A stretch of 64,000 nucleotides of DNA from assembly GCA_051294375.1 (NCBI GenBank), contig JBJCIZ010000239.1, forward strand, positions 1,816,581 to 1,880,580. Direction: 5' to 3'. A program made the position numbers and the translations under genes. Under the pieces are notes generated by a model. That model made no database searches, had not been told where the DNA came from, and was given only the letters and a program-made list of their open reading frames with translations. Below, piece by piece: positions 43,801-54,104 of the stretch; the stretch's first letter is position 1; every line of letters begins with the position of its first letter. The stretch is from Paraspadella gotoi (taxonomy: Eukaryota; Chaetognatha).

Positions 43801-44954
43801 CGGGCGAGGCACATGTCGACGAGCCAGACGCGGATGCCCGGCATGTTGGCGGCGTCTTGACCCCAGAAAGTCTCGGCGAGGCAATCGCCGATCATCTTGC
43901 CGAGATCGATCTCGTTGTGGAGTTCGTCGGCGGCGTCGTTGGCGCCGCCAACGCTCCAGCCTTGCAGAGTGTTGCCGCCGAGAAGATAGACCCTCTTTCC
44001 GCCGGCGCCGACGAGGACGCGGCGGAGTTCGGCGCCGATGCCGCTACGCATCGGTTGCGAGCCCCAGATGAAAGTGGAGACGCGCCGGGAGACGCCGCGG
44101 AGAAATCCGGCGCCGGCGGCTTGAATCGGGCGACCGACGAGGGATACGCCGCCGGCGCCGTGGACGACGGCGACGAGGAAAAGGCTGGAATTGCCCGTCG
44201 CCAAGACAAAGTGGGAGGCATCGAGGGCGACGATTTGGAGACAGGCTTCGCCCTTGACGTCGATGGAGGTCTCCACGCATTGAGAAGCCTGAGCCACGTC
44301 GGGCCAATAGCTGACGGCGCCTTCGGGGGTGACGGCGAGGCAGGAGACGGTCGACTCGGAGGTTGAAAGGCTGACGAGTTGAGCCTTAAAAAAAAAAAGA
44401 GAGAGAGAGAGAAAGAGTGTTAATAACTATTTCCAATCAATCACTCAACTTAAAATCAATAGCAACAACGACGACGACAACATTCTCACCTTGTGCGGCA
44501 GCGTCGACGCCGGCAGACTCAACTCCCGCGGCGCCAACGCCTTCTGGGACGTCGTCGGCACGAACTTCCACAGCAGCAGCCGACAGCCTGAAATGAGGAT
44601 GGCCCAACCCGAGGCGTCGATTCGGACGGAAGGGAACGAGGACGATCCTTCGCTCAACGTCGACAAAACCTCCGTCAGCAGCACCGGAAGGCTCGAACCG
44701 TAAGCCTCGGTCACGTGACTTCCATCAGCCGCCACCGGCAGTCGGCGCTGGACGGCGGGAGGTAGCGTCAAAGCCGAGACGGAGGCGGAAGAGGGAGCCA
44801 GGGAGGAGCGGCCGCCGCCGATGCCGCTGCCGCCGCGGCCGGTGCGTTTAGCGGCTCGAAAGGAAGAGGGCGTCCCGGAAGCGGAGGAGCGTTTCGTCGC
44901 CAAAGACGGACGACCGGAGATCGGCGTTGCCGGGGTGCGCGGACTGCCGAACAT
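40878..44954 (-). CDS. NUP133: nuclear pore complex protein Nup133
   Basis: Only four coding exons (44954-44490, 44384-42954, 42788-41460, 41225-40878), all phase 0, encode 1190 residues (human 1156). The N-terminus MFGSPRTPATPISGRPS is low complexity and basic. A seven-bladed propeller occupies about 70-500 (for example VRIDASGWAILISGCRLLLW, ACLQIVALDASHFVLATGNS, EILSYQLTLPDPSGHVVYLH). The alpha-helical C-terminal half follows: LLCEHAEKLIATMALRQHHQ, DVFYRDVSRIEDFLHCL, FFEKASSLAEKYADFETLIL, FSDFLYQYYLNKGQRGKLLK and LSWLHDIRTGSYGKASSTLR. Nup133 is the stalk end of the Y (Nup107-160) complex that coats the pore membrane. Low intron number is striking for this large gene. The last exon is the terminal helical domain. 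Confidence 0.94.
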
Positions 44955-45193
44955 TTCGAGTCCCGTTTGTCACGTTGGGTTGGCACAGTCGATTAAGAGT
45001 AATTATTTTAGAAATCTATCACTAAAACATTTTTATATATACGAAAAAAAAAAAAAACTTGGAAATTATCACGAGAAGTGAAGGGCGAGGACAAAAAAAG
45101 TTAATGGCGCATGTAAGGATATAAGAGAAAATTTTTTGAGAAAAGCGTCAAGATTTCCGAGAAATGCGAAACCTCCCCCCCCCCAACTTTCTC

Positions 45194-45695
45194 TCAACTC
45201 CGCATCTCGACGTCTTCGCTCTTGTTGACGCGTTCGAGTTCGCTGCGAAGTTGTTTGCTGAAGTCGTCCTCGACGGTGTCTTCGTCCCAATTGTCTTCCC
45301 ACACGTTCACGTCTTCCGCGTCCTCTTCGTCCGGCGTCCACTCGTCCGCGGGGAACTCTTCAAACTCGTCGTCCTGAAGGGAGGGAGAGAGATGAGGTGA
45401 TGGAGAGGTCTCTATCGGAGGGCATCCTATACTAAATCATTATTTATAAAAAGTATCGCAAAGATAAAAAAATCTAAGGATACAAAAAAAAATAATCTGA
45501 AGTTAACATTTAAAATAAACCACAAGATACTCTACGAAAAGTCCTTAGCAATTCGTCACGAGTTCGTATACCTCGTTTAAATCTCGTCCTCACCTCTTCC
45601 AAGAGACCCAATCCTTGGCTTTTCTTATCATCTTCTTTTTCAGTTTCTTTCTTCGAATCTTTCGTGTCTTTCGCGTCTTTCTTTTTGTCCGCCAT
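45194..45695 (-). CDS. SEM1: 26S proteasome complex subunit SEM1/DSS1
   Basis: Two coding exons, 45695-45594 and 45373-45194, joined in phase 0, give 93 residues. After a Lys/Asp-rich N-terminus ([17 protein letters not shown]), the family core is present: [18 protein letters not shown], then [20 protein letters not shown] and [12 protein letters not shown]1 is a small acidic disordered subunit of the proteasome lid that also binds BRCA2 and TREX-2. The human protein has 70 residues; the extra length is the charged N-terminus. The gene is only 145 bp from the WDR46 stop and 239 bp from the NUP133 start, all on the same strand. Confidence 0.95.
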
Positions 45696-45840
45696 TTTGT
45701 TTTTCAGCAAGTTTTTTTTTTTTTTCCACCGAAGAAAATAACTCGTTAAGCGATCAACACTGATCTATAACAAATTATCAACGATAATTAAAAACAACCA
45801 TCTCTTAAATACTCGACAAACGATCTACGTTTCTGTGAAG

Positions 45841-48129
45841 TCATTGACTCTTCTGAACGAATCTTTGCAAAGCGTAACCGCCTTTGTTTTTCGGTTGATC
45901 CTTCGACGAGTCCGCCGATTCTGTCGCCTTCGAGGACACCGCGCCCGACGCCCCCTGCTCCTTCTTATTCTTCCCCATCTTCCTTTTCTTTTTCTTCCCA
46001 TTCAAAGCCTCCAATTTGGCGTTGAGCAATTCCCCTTTGACGACGAGGCGTTTGTGATTCGACTTGACCATCTGTACGCGGCGCCGCGTGTTCCCGGCGC
46101 TGCTCCGGCCCTTTTTCTTGTGGCGCGGGGTGAAGTCGACCTCCGCCACTTTGACGTAGTTGACCTTCTTTCGCTCCGCCAATTTTTTCTTCATCTCTGG
46201 GAGATTGACGTCGAGAATCTTGGATTGGGGGGGGGTGTATTTACAAAAAAAATTAATAATTGGATTCTCGGTAATTAAATTCTAATTTGCATATAAAAGT
46301 ATTATTTATTTGGAAAATTTTCCATATATTTATCAAGTTTTGAGTCATATTCTGGTTTTAAATTGGAGATCTATTCGTGTCGTTTTAAACTAATTAGAAT
46401 TGATTAGACTTCTGATATATTCGCTAATAATAAACTGATTAAATATTTCTTCCTCCGGAAACGAGAGGCGCTAGTACTGTCGGAAGTTTAAAAGATCAGG
46501 TCTAACCACGCACCTACATAATTTAATACGGTCCCCTCAGCATGATTTAACTTCTTAACATTTTCCATTGACTTACTTTCTCCGAATCCATCGAGATCAT
46601 TTCGGGCGGGACCTTCTCCAAGAGAGCCTTCACCTCCGCCTCCTGCCGCATCTTCCGCGACTGGAACGGGTTGTTCTCCAGAGCGTCGAAGTTGGGCTCC
46701 CCGGATCCAGGAATGATCAGACTCGAATATCTGTATAAGAATTATTATTACTGTTAATGATAAGGTTTTAATTAATATTAATAATTACAAAACGGATAAC
46801 TAACCCGGTTCCGTGAGTAACCCCGAGCACGTCCTCGAACGGACAAAACTGCAGGCCGGACACGAAGGAGGGCAGCCGGTGGGTCATGTAAGGCATCTGC
46901 ACTGGTTCGTACAGAACCGTCTCGGGAAACACGTCCACCACTTGGCCGACTCCGGCCGCGAGGTGGTTCCGCTGCGAGAAGGTCAAATACGACGGGACCG
47001 TCGACGTTCGCAATCGAGTAGTCTCCTTCATCATCCTCACGTCCCAGACGCTGACGACACGATCGACGCTCCCGGCGGCGAAGTAATTCCCGCAAGACGT
47101 CGTCGCCACAGACTTGACCCCGCAGCGGCTCGTCAACACGGAAGCCAGGGATTTGGTGGAAGCGGGGGACCAGAAGGATACAGTTCCTTGCGGCGTGCCG
47201 ACTAGAACGACGCCGTTCTTAGGATTCTGCGTCATGACGGACAACTGTCCGGCGCCGGTCTGAGCGCCGCCGATGAATTTACCGACGGAGACGTCGAGGT
47301 ACTTGAGGAATCCCTTGGCGTTGCCGGCCGCGAGGAGGAAGTGATAAGGGAGGAACTCGAGTCGAACGGCGCCGTCGATTCTTCGAAGACAATGAAGCTC
47401 AGTTCCTTGATTATCGTAGACGCAAGTGTAGGCCTTTTGCGCTACGGCGAACATTGTCTCGTTGTGGAGCCAAGCGACGTCTCGTACCGTCTCGTTGACG
47501 CTGAACTCGCAGGCCAAGCGTTTCGTCTGCCAGTCGAAGGCCGCCAGGTGACCCATGGCGCCGCCGAGCAGCAGGAATCGACCGTTGCGGGTGAAGCGGT
47601 GACGGTAGGGACCGAGTTTGTCCAGTTTGAGATCGAAGATCTTCTGCGCGGTGGTGATGTCGACGGCGCGACGGATGTCCTCTTGGGTCAAGAGGTCGTC
47701 GTCGTCGTCGTCCTCTTTCGTCCTCTTCGTTTCTTCGACGAAACCCGCTTCTTCTTGCAGCAAGAGTTCAGCTCGAGCGGCGGCCTCTTTCGCCTTCTCG
47801 ATCTTCGTCTCGTTTCTCTTCCCTCTTTTCTTATCGACGAGAAATCGTTTCCGTCCTTCACCGCGGTCGTACTTGCGAAGCGTCTCCGCCGCCGGCCGAG
47901 GGTTGCCCTTGACGGGATCGGGAATGTCCGGACGAAGGGACGAGGGGTCGGCCTTGGGAGACGAGTCGGTCGTTGCCCCATCGGTTTTCCCCGCTTCGGG
48001 CGCCTGAGATAAAAGTCCGCGGTTTTGGTGATTCTTGGTCGACGGGCGACGAGGAGTTTTCTCCATCGATTCCCGTTTTCTTTTCTTTGATTCGCCGCCG
48101 CCGCCGAGTGGAGTAAAGTCTCCCTCCAT
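45841..48129 (-). CDS. WDR46: WD repeat protein 46 (UTP7 homologue)
   Basis: Three coding exons (48129-46805, 46730-46577, 46218-45841) in phases 2 and 0 encode 618 residues. A basic, low-complexity N-terminus (about 1-150) precedes the WD propeller: [78 protein letters not shown]. The BING4CT region follows: [40 protein letters not shown] and [18 protein letters not shown]. The tail is Lys-rich. The family is part of the small-subunit processome that matures 18S rRNA in the nucleolus. The ATG at 48129 was chosen because the upstream in-frame residues look like UTR. Confidence 0.92.
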
Positions 48130-49096
48130 ATCGACAGTTAAAGTCTTAATTGAATATAGGAACAACGAAAATAAAAAGGGTTACGATAAAATATAAAAGA
48201 CAATAATACAGAAAGGTTTTTTTTATCACAGAAGAGCGGTGTGCAAAACAAATGCAGCGAATAGACGACAAATTGTTAAAATCAAAAAAGCGCGAACACA
48301 TACACAAGGCTTCATATTATAAAATTTGGTACCCAATTTTTGTGACCAGAATCTGTTCCCACTTAACTACCCGATCGAATCGAGTACTAATGACCATATA
48401 AATGGAAATATCAAAGCGAATTTTGATATTCAACCCCTGACAAGAGATATAGAGCCCTGGGGGGCCAAAAAAGGCTAAATTTAAAAAAAAAATTTTTATT
48501 AACTGTTCAAAACAAAAAAAAAAATCAAAAATTAGAAAAAAATTTTTTGAACATTTTTTGCCCCTTTGGGTGACCCCTCCTGGGGCCCATATCTCGGCTC
48601 GGGGATCAAATATTGAAATTCGCCTCGATAGTTCTATTTGTATTCACATAGGGATCTTTCATGCCAAATTTCATTAAAATCTATCTCGGAACGTATTCTG
48701 GTCACAAAAAAGGGGTACCTGATTTTATAATATGAAGCCTTCTGTATAAGATACCATAAAAAATAAAGCGAACAAAAATGTATTATCTACGATTTTTAAA
48801 AAGAAAAAGCTTTTGATAGAATCGAAGGAAAAAAATCCTATTACCAATTCGCCGTGAAAATATATCTTTTTTTTCCTTCTCTAAAACCGAAATGCCGAAA
48901 GTGAAGAGTAACTGGAATTCAGAAAACAAACTATCCCGTTGTCCGACAAAGTTTTTATCGAGGATTCTTCCCACCTCATTATCCAAGTTAGAGTGAGATT
49001 TTTGTCAGATCCAATCCGATATTCCGAACTGGGAGATATATGTAGTATTATGTACGTGTGCATAATTAAGTGATCTTTCGAGTTTTTTTCTTTCTT
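48130..49096. other. non-coding spacer with foldback element
   Basis: Interval between the WDR46 start and the stop of the membrane-protein gene. Apart from foldback copy 2 (48303-48744) it shows AT-rich sequence without exons. Confidence 0.5.
48303..48744. mobile_element. foldback/MITE element, copy 2
   Basis: Ends CACAAGGCTTCATATTATAA and, inverted, CAGAAGGCTTCATATTATAA match copy 1 at 30803-31434 and are flanked by TA. The two arms of about 180 bp pair imperfectly over nearly their whole length, with only about 70 bp of loop. The loop differs in length from copy 1, which explains the 440 bp versus 630 bp size. Confidence 0.85.
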
Positions 49097-50554
49097 TCAA
49101 GCGAGAATGAGATTTTCGTCGGATCCGTGAAGCTTGAGTCTTCCGCTGACGCCGATCGGTTGATCGTCGTCGAAAGCGATTCCTTCGCCATCAGGGGTCG
49201 TCGTCGGCGTTGTCGTCGCGGCCGAACCCTCGACTATCGCCGTCACAGTTCCGTTAGACGTCGTCGCGCTCGATTTGTCATTTCCTTGACCCGTCACCAC
49301 GAGCGGGAGACCGACGGCTGTGGCGCCCGCGTTGGCGCCGGAACTGGGCATCAGAACGACCACTCGTTGGCCGCTCTCGTTGGTTGTATTGGAAACCACG
49401 TAACGAACGGTATCTCCGGTCGCTGAAGCATGATCCGGTCCTCCGCCGCAGCAGGAGCCGCACTCTTCGCAGCAGGAGCCGCAGTCGCCGGCGCAACACT
49501 TGGCGCAGACTTGATCCCGCTCGACGGCCTTGGAGGCGATGACGATGCCCCAAATGGCGAAGGCGAGATGGACGACGGCGGCGACGACGATGATCGCGTT
49601 GAGGCAGACGAGCGGGATTTCGAATCGATCGCCGTTCGTCGTCGTCTGTAAATCGCAATCGTAATAATAATACTCGTGATGAGTCGTTTCCTCGCGGCAT
49701 CTCTTCTCGATCATGTCTCGCTGAGCGGTGAGAGCGACGATGGAACCGCCCGCCTCCGCGAAAGGAGCGAAGACGCAGATGACGTTGAGAACGAGAAAAG
49801 CGAAGACGTGACAATTTTGTCCTCGGCGGCACGACCTCCATCCGAGGAAAGAGGTCAAGAAGTGAAAAGGAGCCACGGCCAGAGAGGACGCTCCGACTTG
49901 AGTGTCGAAACTACGGTAATCGTCGGCGCTGCGGAGTCCGAAGTCGACGATGGCCAAAATGATGAGACCGCACGTCGCCGAGACGCCCGTGACGGCGGCG
50001 TTGGCGATCCCGTGGGCCAAGAAGGCTTTGGTCGCGGCGAAGGTGTTGATGTGCGAGTGTTCGGAGGAAGGGTTGAAAGGCTTCTTCGCGTAATGAATGG
50101 CCTGGGAAAAGACGACGACGCTCCAGACGATGGAAACGGCCGCCAGGAACACCGCGACGTACATGACGGCGAAGGCACACGAGACGACCCACATGGTGTA
50201 GTCTTCGTTTCTTTTCCATCGATGGAGCCGATCGACGAAGGCTCCTTGGCAGACGATGACGAAGTTGAGAAAACAAGGAATAAACGCGACCACGTTCATG
50301 GTCAACCCGGCGACGATCATGCAAAACGTCTTCATTTTTCCGGCCAGCAGCGTCACGATTCCGGCAGCGACGTAAAAGACGCCGGCCCAGATGCCGCTTC
50401 CGGCGTCGTTGGCGTCGCCGATGCGACGATCGGCGAACTCTTCCATGACCAAAGCCACTATTTGTGCCAAAATGGCGACGGCGCCGCAAACGATCAGCAC
50501 GATTCCGGTGCGTTTCGACGCCGTCGCATCGAAGAGGCTCGAGATTTCTACCAT
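49097..50554 (-). CDS. multi-pass membrane protein of unknown function
   Basis: A single exon of 485 residues, start ATG at 50554. Seven or eight hydrophobic segments are visible, at roughly 16-38, 51-71, 76-103, 121-152, 180-206, 222-238, 246-272 and 312-340. The first four and the last group look like two tandem four-helix units. The motif GIWAGVFYVAAGIVTLLAGK in the first unit resembles CD20/MS4A-like four-helix proteins, but the match is too short for a family call. After the last helix comes a Cys cluster (CAKCCAGDCGSCCEECGSCC), a candidate palmitoylation or metal-binding patch. The tail is long, Thr/Ser-rich and presumably cytoplasmic or disordered. No function is assigned. Confidence 0.75.
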   Translation of the reverse strand: MVEISSLFDATASKRTGIVLIVCGAVAILAQIVALVMEEFADRRIGDANDAGSGIWAGVFYVAAGIVTLLAGKMKTFCMIVAGLTMNVVAFIPCFLNFVIVCQGAFVDRLHRWKRNEDYTMWVVSCAFAVMYVAVFLAAVSIVWSVVVFSQAIHYAKKPFNPSSEHSHINTFAATKAFLAHGIANAAVTGVSATCGLIILAIVDFGLRSADDYRSFDTQVGASSLAVAPFHFLTSFLGWRSCRRGQNCHVFAFLVLNVICVFAPFAEAGGSIVALTAQRDMIEKRCREETTHHEYYYYDCDLQTTTNGDRFEIPLVCLNAIIVVAAVVHLAFAIWGIVIASKAVERDQVCAKCCAGDCGSCCEECGSCCGGGPDHASATGDTVRYVVSNTTNESGQRVVVLMPSSGANAGATAVGLPLVVTGQGNDKSSATTSNGTVTAIVEGSAATTTPTTTPDGEGIAFDDDQPIGVSGRLKLHGSDENLILA

Positions 50555-51037
50555 TTTTTTTTTTTGGCAAGGTCGGTCAGTCAGTTTCGGTCAGACCACG
50601 AATTATTATTTTCTCGTCGAGAAAATAACTAGAGAAACTTTTTTAAAAACCCAAGCGCGTCCGAGAGATCGACTCTCGATTTAAAATTTAAATTCCTACC
50701 AACCAAAAATGTGAATCGATTAAGAAAACGCGTTTTCGGATGTAATACAGTCCTGTGCAAAAAAAAAAGAAAAAAAAGAGGACACTCTTCAAACTTAAGT
50801 TACGCTCGTTTTACGCTCATATTATAAAAATTTATGAATAATAAAATCCATATGTATGAGTTAAAAGAAAATTGGTCCAAGCATTCAAGAGCTAGAGCTC
50901 CCGAAAGATAAGTGGTCAAAAACTTGATTTATTTTCATAATGTCTTTGGGTATCTTTTTTTTTTTTGCACCGGACTTCATTAGAATCTTGGGGGTAAAAA
51001 AAAAGCGAACATTTAAATATAGTAACAATTTTTTTTT
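50555..51037. other. non-coding spacer
   Basis: AT-rich interval between the membrane-protein start and the RABGGTB stop. No feature seen beyond A/T runs. Confidence 0.5.
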
Positions 51038-51666
51038 TCATAGTTTCAAAAGGATCGGGGACAAGTGGAGTCTGGATATCACAGTCTGAGGCATGCAGAA
51101 GACAGGGTTGACCCTCGCCAATTGGTCGTCGTCGTGACCCAATAGCGAGAGGCCGGCGAGACCGAAGAGAGTGTGGAAGGGGTCGACGCAATCGCCGGGT
51201 CGGTCCGCGAACCCACCGTCCTCCGCGTCCTGGGAAAAGACGAAGAAGGTTGGGGATTCCTCTTTACTTTTTCAAAAAATATTTTTTATCATTTATTTTA
51301 CTAATTATTAACGATATTTGAAAAAAAAAAAATTGAAATCCTTACTGGCTAACGAGTCAACGTTTGTTCAGGTTTTTGTCAATATGTCATTTTTATGATT
51401 TCAAAATTAATTTATTTTAACATCTACGATGAACGAGTATCGGGTAATGATTGGACTCGCCCAGCAAGCGCGGATATAACTCGCCTGACAGGCCAGGATG
51501 TAGCCAGCCAATTTTTTCCCGTCGATCCAATGCAATCTCCCCAAAATTGCCAACGACGACAAGACCCACCAGGAGTAGCAGACGTCGGGAAGTTTTTCGG
51601 GTCGACCGTTGAGGCCGCCAGAGGGGAGTTGTCTCTCGCACAACCACCACCCTAAATTTTGTTTTA

Positions 51667-51732
<66 letters not shown>

Positions 51733-53022
51733 TTCATTTAAAAAATAAGCTATCTTGCCCCTATCTTTGGATAAGCCTTGCTGGTTTTATCTTAAATAAA
51801 TATTTAGTTTATTAATTTTTTTGGCATTAGCTCTATAAATAAATATGTCTTCAAAAAAAGTGATAAAATTAAAAAGAAAAATCAAAGAGAGAAAACAAAA
51901 CAGAAAAACAAAGAACTCGCTTGTTTTCTCCTCTCTTCTTATTTATTATTTCTCCTCCTCTTCCTCCTCCTCTTCTTCCCCTCACCCAGCTGATCGGGAT
52001 CGACGTGATGCAAATTGTCCGTGATGGCGAGAAACCCGAGGCAGCAGTAGACCTGACCCGCGTGGGTCTCCGAACCCGGCCGCACCCCGAACCCTCCGTC
52101 GAAGTTCTTGCAGGCGAGGACGAATTCCGTCGCCTTGGCGACGTCGATGGCGTCCAGTCGGTCGAGCAGACGCAACGCCGCCGTCGCGCAAAAGGAGAAT
52201 CGCGTGTCCACTTCGCCGTAGCGTCGCCGAAGAACGAACCGTCGTTCTGTGTGCGGAAATCAGAAAGAAGATGATTTGAATTTTGCTGCATTTCGTGATT
52301 TAAAAAAAAAAAAAAAAAAAAAAAGGTATATTACCTGCTGCAAACCGGCGATGAAGCGGACGAGCTTCTCCACGTCCACCCTGTCCAGGGCTTCGTAGGT
52401 GACGAGGATCTGCACGGCGGAGAGCGTGTAGAGGAGGTGAGCGTCGTGATGGACCGAGGCGCCGAATCCGCCGGAGTCGTGTTGACACGAAGCGACGAAG
52501 GAGACGATCTCCGCCTCGTCGAGGCGGTCGTCGGCGCCGCCGAGGGCGAGGGCGGTCGTGGTCCAGTAGATGCCGCTCATTCGGAGGTATTCTGGAGAAG
52601 CGAAGAAGTGTTGGAGCGTAATTGTCGTCAACGGACATTAAAAGACTTATGATTTATAATCATTATTACACGTAGGTCGGAGGGGAAAAAGTAGAAAAGA
52701 CAAGGAATAATGACAAAAATGGGAAAGGAAATACAAATTTTTAAATAAAGAAGAGGTTTAACAAAAAATAATAGAGAGAGAAAAGCAAAAGAGGGGTGAC
52801 AACCGGTGACAGAGTGGAGAGAGAGAGAGAGAGCAAGGAAAGAGATAAATATTAATTCACCAACAATTATGTTAAACTTAAAGCATATCGAGCACCAGTA
52901 ACGACGTATTCGTAATCGTTCTTTCGCTCCGCGTAAGACACTAGAAAATCGAGATGCTTCTTCAGCAAGAGTTCCGTCGGCGCGTCTTCCTTGATCACCA
53001 CGTCCTTGTTCGGTGTTCCCAT
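51038..53022 (-). CDS. RABGGTB: Rab geranylgeranyltransferase beta subunit (one-base frameshift in exon 3)
   Basis: Five coding exons (53022-52896, 52591-52335, 52246-51986, 51651-51485, 51229-51038) encode about 334 residues (human 331). The start [20 protein letters not shown] is near identical to human. Prenyltransferase repeats follow: [89 protein letters not shown] and [20 protein letters not shown]. The zinc ligands Asp and Cys of PDVCYSWW and His of DPFHT are kept. The enzyme prenylates Rab C-terminal cysteines. Exon 3 needs 262 bases to keep frame but has 261: the frame switches near 52222, between NDGSFFGD and GEVDTRFSF. Intron 4 starts with GC (CAG followed by GCGAGT). The frameshift is probably a sequence error, since all else is intact. 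Confidence 0.92.
51666..51730. repeat. (ATT)n microsatellite
   Basis: About 21 ATT units in RABGGTB intron 3, ending about 12 bases upstream (in transcript sense) of the exon 4 acceptor and abutting the dispersed repeat at 51731-51788. Confidence 0.95.
51731..51788 (-). repeat. dispersed repeat, second copy, with (ATT)n tail
   Basis: The segment ATAAGCTATCTTGCCCCT with flanks ATTCATTTAA and CTTTGGATAAGCCTTG matches 20560-20616. In minus orientation the segment is followed directly by (AAT)n, as in retroposon 3' tails. Confidence 0.55.
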
Positions 53023-54024
53023 GACGACGAGAACGCATAATAAACAGTATCAACAACGAAAAGCGCGACGCTTTGAAAAACTGAAACGTGAAAAAGAACA
53101 AAAGTAGTTTTGTTTGTTTGTTTTTTTTTGTGCCGTAGAAGCGAATAACGAGGACGATTGTAAAAGGAAAAAAAAGAAGTAAAAAGCGAACATTCAAGAA
53201 TAGAAAATAAATAATGAATTCGTTCCGAATCGAAGTGATATTAATAAATTTGAAGATAGAAACGGAAGACATGAGACGATCGTGGGGGGAGGGGGGGCGC
53301 AGGGATCCATTAATGCACACGTTAAAAATCAAACATTAATATTTTGATGTAATTCGATGAGAAGGAATAAAAATAATAAACCGCGTGTCGATAACAACGT
53401 CGACTCGCGTCTGGCCGAGGAGTTTTATGTTTTTGACTTGAGGGAGTTAGAAGCGCCAATCTCGAATCACAGCGACACAGAGAGAGATAATGATTAAACC
53501 AAACATAAGGATTAATGTAAAATACGTTTTTGTTTTAGTTTCGTCGGTGCGTTTAGTTAAAAGAAAAAATTAAACAAAACAACATGGCGAGAATGAGTAT
53601 TTTTTTTTTGTTTTGAGCGGAATAGAGCGAGAGAGCTAAGTCGAAGCTAGGGGTGACAAAAATTAAAAACTTGGCCGGAAAAAAATATTACGACTAAAAA
53701 CGGATTTAGAAAAAAAACTTCCGGCTAAAAAAAAACTTGTATGACTATACGATGAAAATATCAATAAAAAACGAACATACGTGGAGTAGTTTAAAGGAAA
53801 AATAAATCGAAACCTCCAGGGGTCAATCCAACAAGACGAATCAATAATACCATAAAAAAAAACGAACATACGTGGAGTAGTTTAAAGAAAAATAAATCGA
53901 AAACCTCCAGGGGTCAATCCAACAAGACGAATCAATAATACCAATAAAAAAAAAACGAAACATACGTGGAGTAGTTTAAAAGAAAATAAATAGAAAACCT
54001 CCAGAGTCAATCCAACAAGACGAA
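53023..54024. other. 1-kb non-coding spacer
   Basis: Interval between the RABGGTB start and the ankyrin-SOCS stop. The left part is AT-rich with G-run GGGGGGAGGGGGGG near 53285. The right part is made of the 90-bp tandem repeat listed separately. Confidence 0.5.
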
Positions 54025-54104
54025 TCAATAATACCAATAAAAAAACCAACATACGTGGAGTAGTTTAAAAGAAAAATAAAATCGAAAACCTCCAGGGGTC
54101 AATT
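53771..54104. repeat. minisatellite, about four units of 90 bp
   Basis: Units begin at about 53771, 53862, 53955 and 54045 with ACGAACATACGTGGAGTAGT and contain CTCCAGGGGTCAATCCAACA. Unit lengths are 90-93 bp with small indels. The rightmost unit contains the 3' end and stop codon of the ankyrin-SOCS gene. Confidence 0.92.

Noticed and set aside
43368-44366. Open plus-strand frame of over 330 codons opposite NUP133
   Set aside because: It is an antisense shadow of the NUP133 exon 2. GC-rich codons leave few stops on the opposite strand, and the predicted residues are repetitive Gly/Ala/Asp/Glu with no family similarity.
49676-50632. Open plus-strand frame of over 310 codons opposite the membrane-protein gene
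   Set aside because: The minus-strand frame encodes a coherent multi-helix protein, while the plus-strand product is a charged low-complexity string. It is treated as a shadow.
53771-54104. Regularly spaced repeats considered as a CRISPR array
   Set aside because: The whole 90-bp unit repeats, including what would be spacers, and the context is a eukaryotic gene end. It is a minisatellite.
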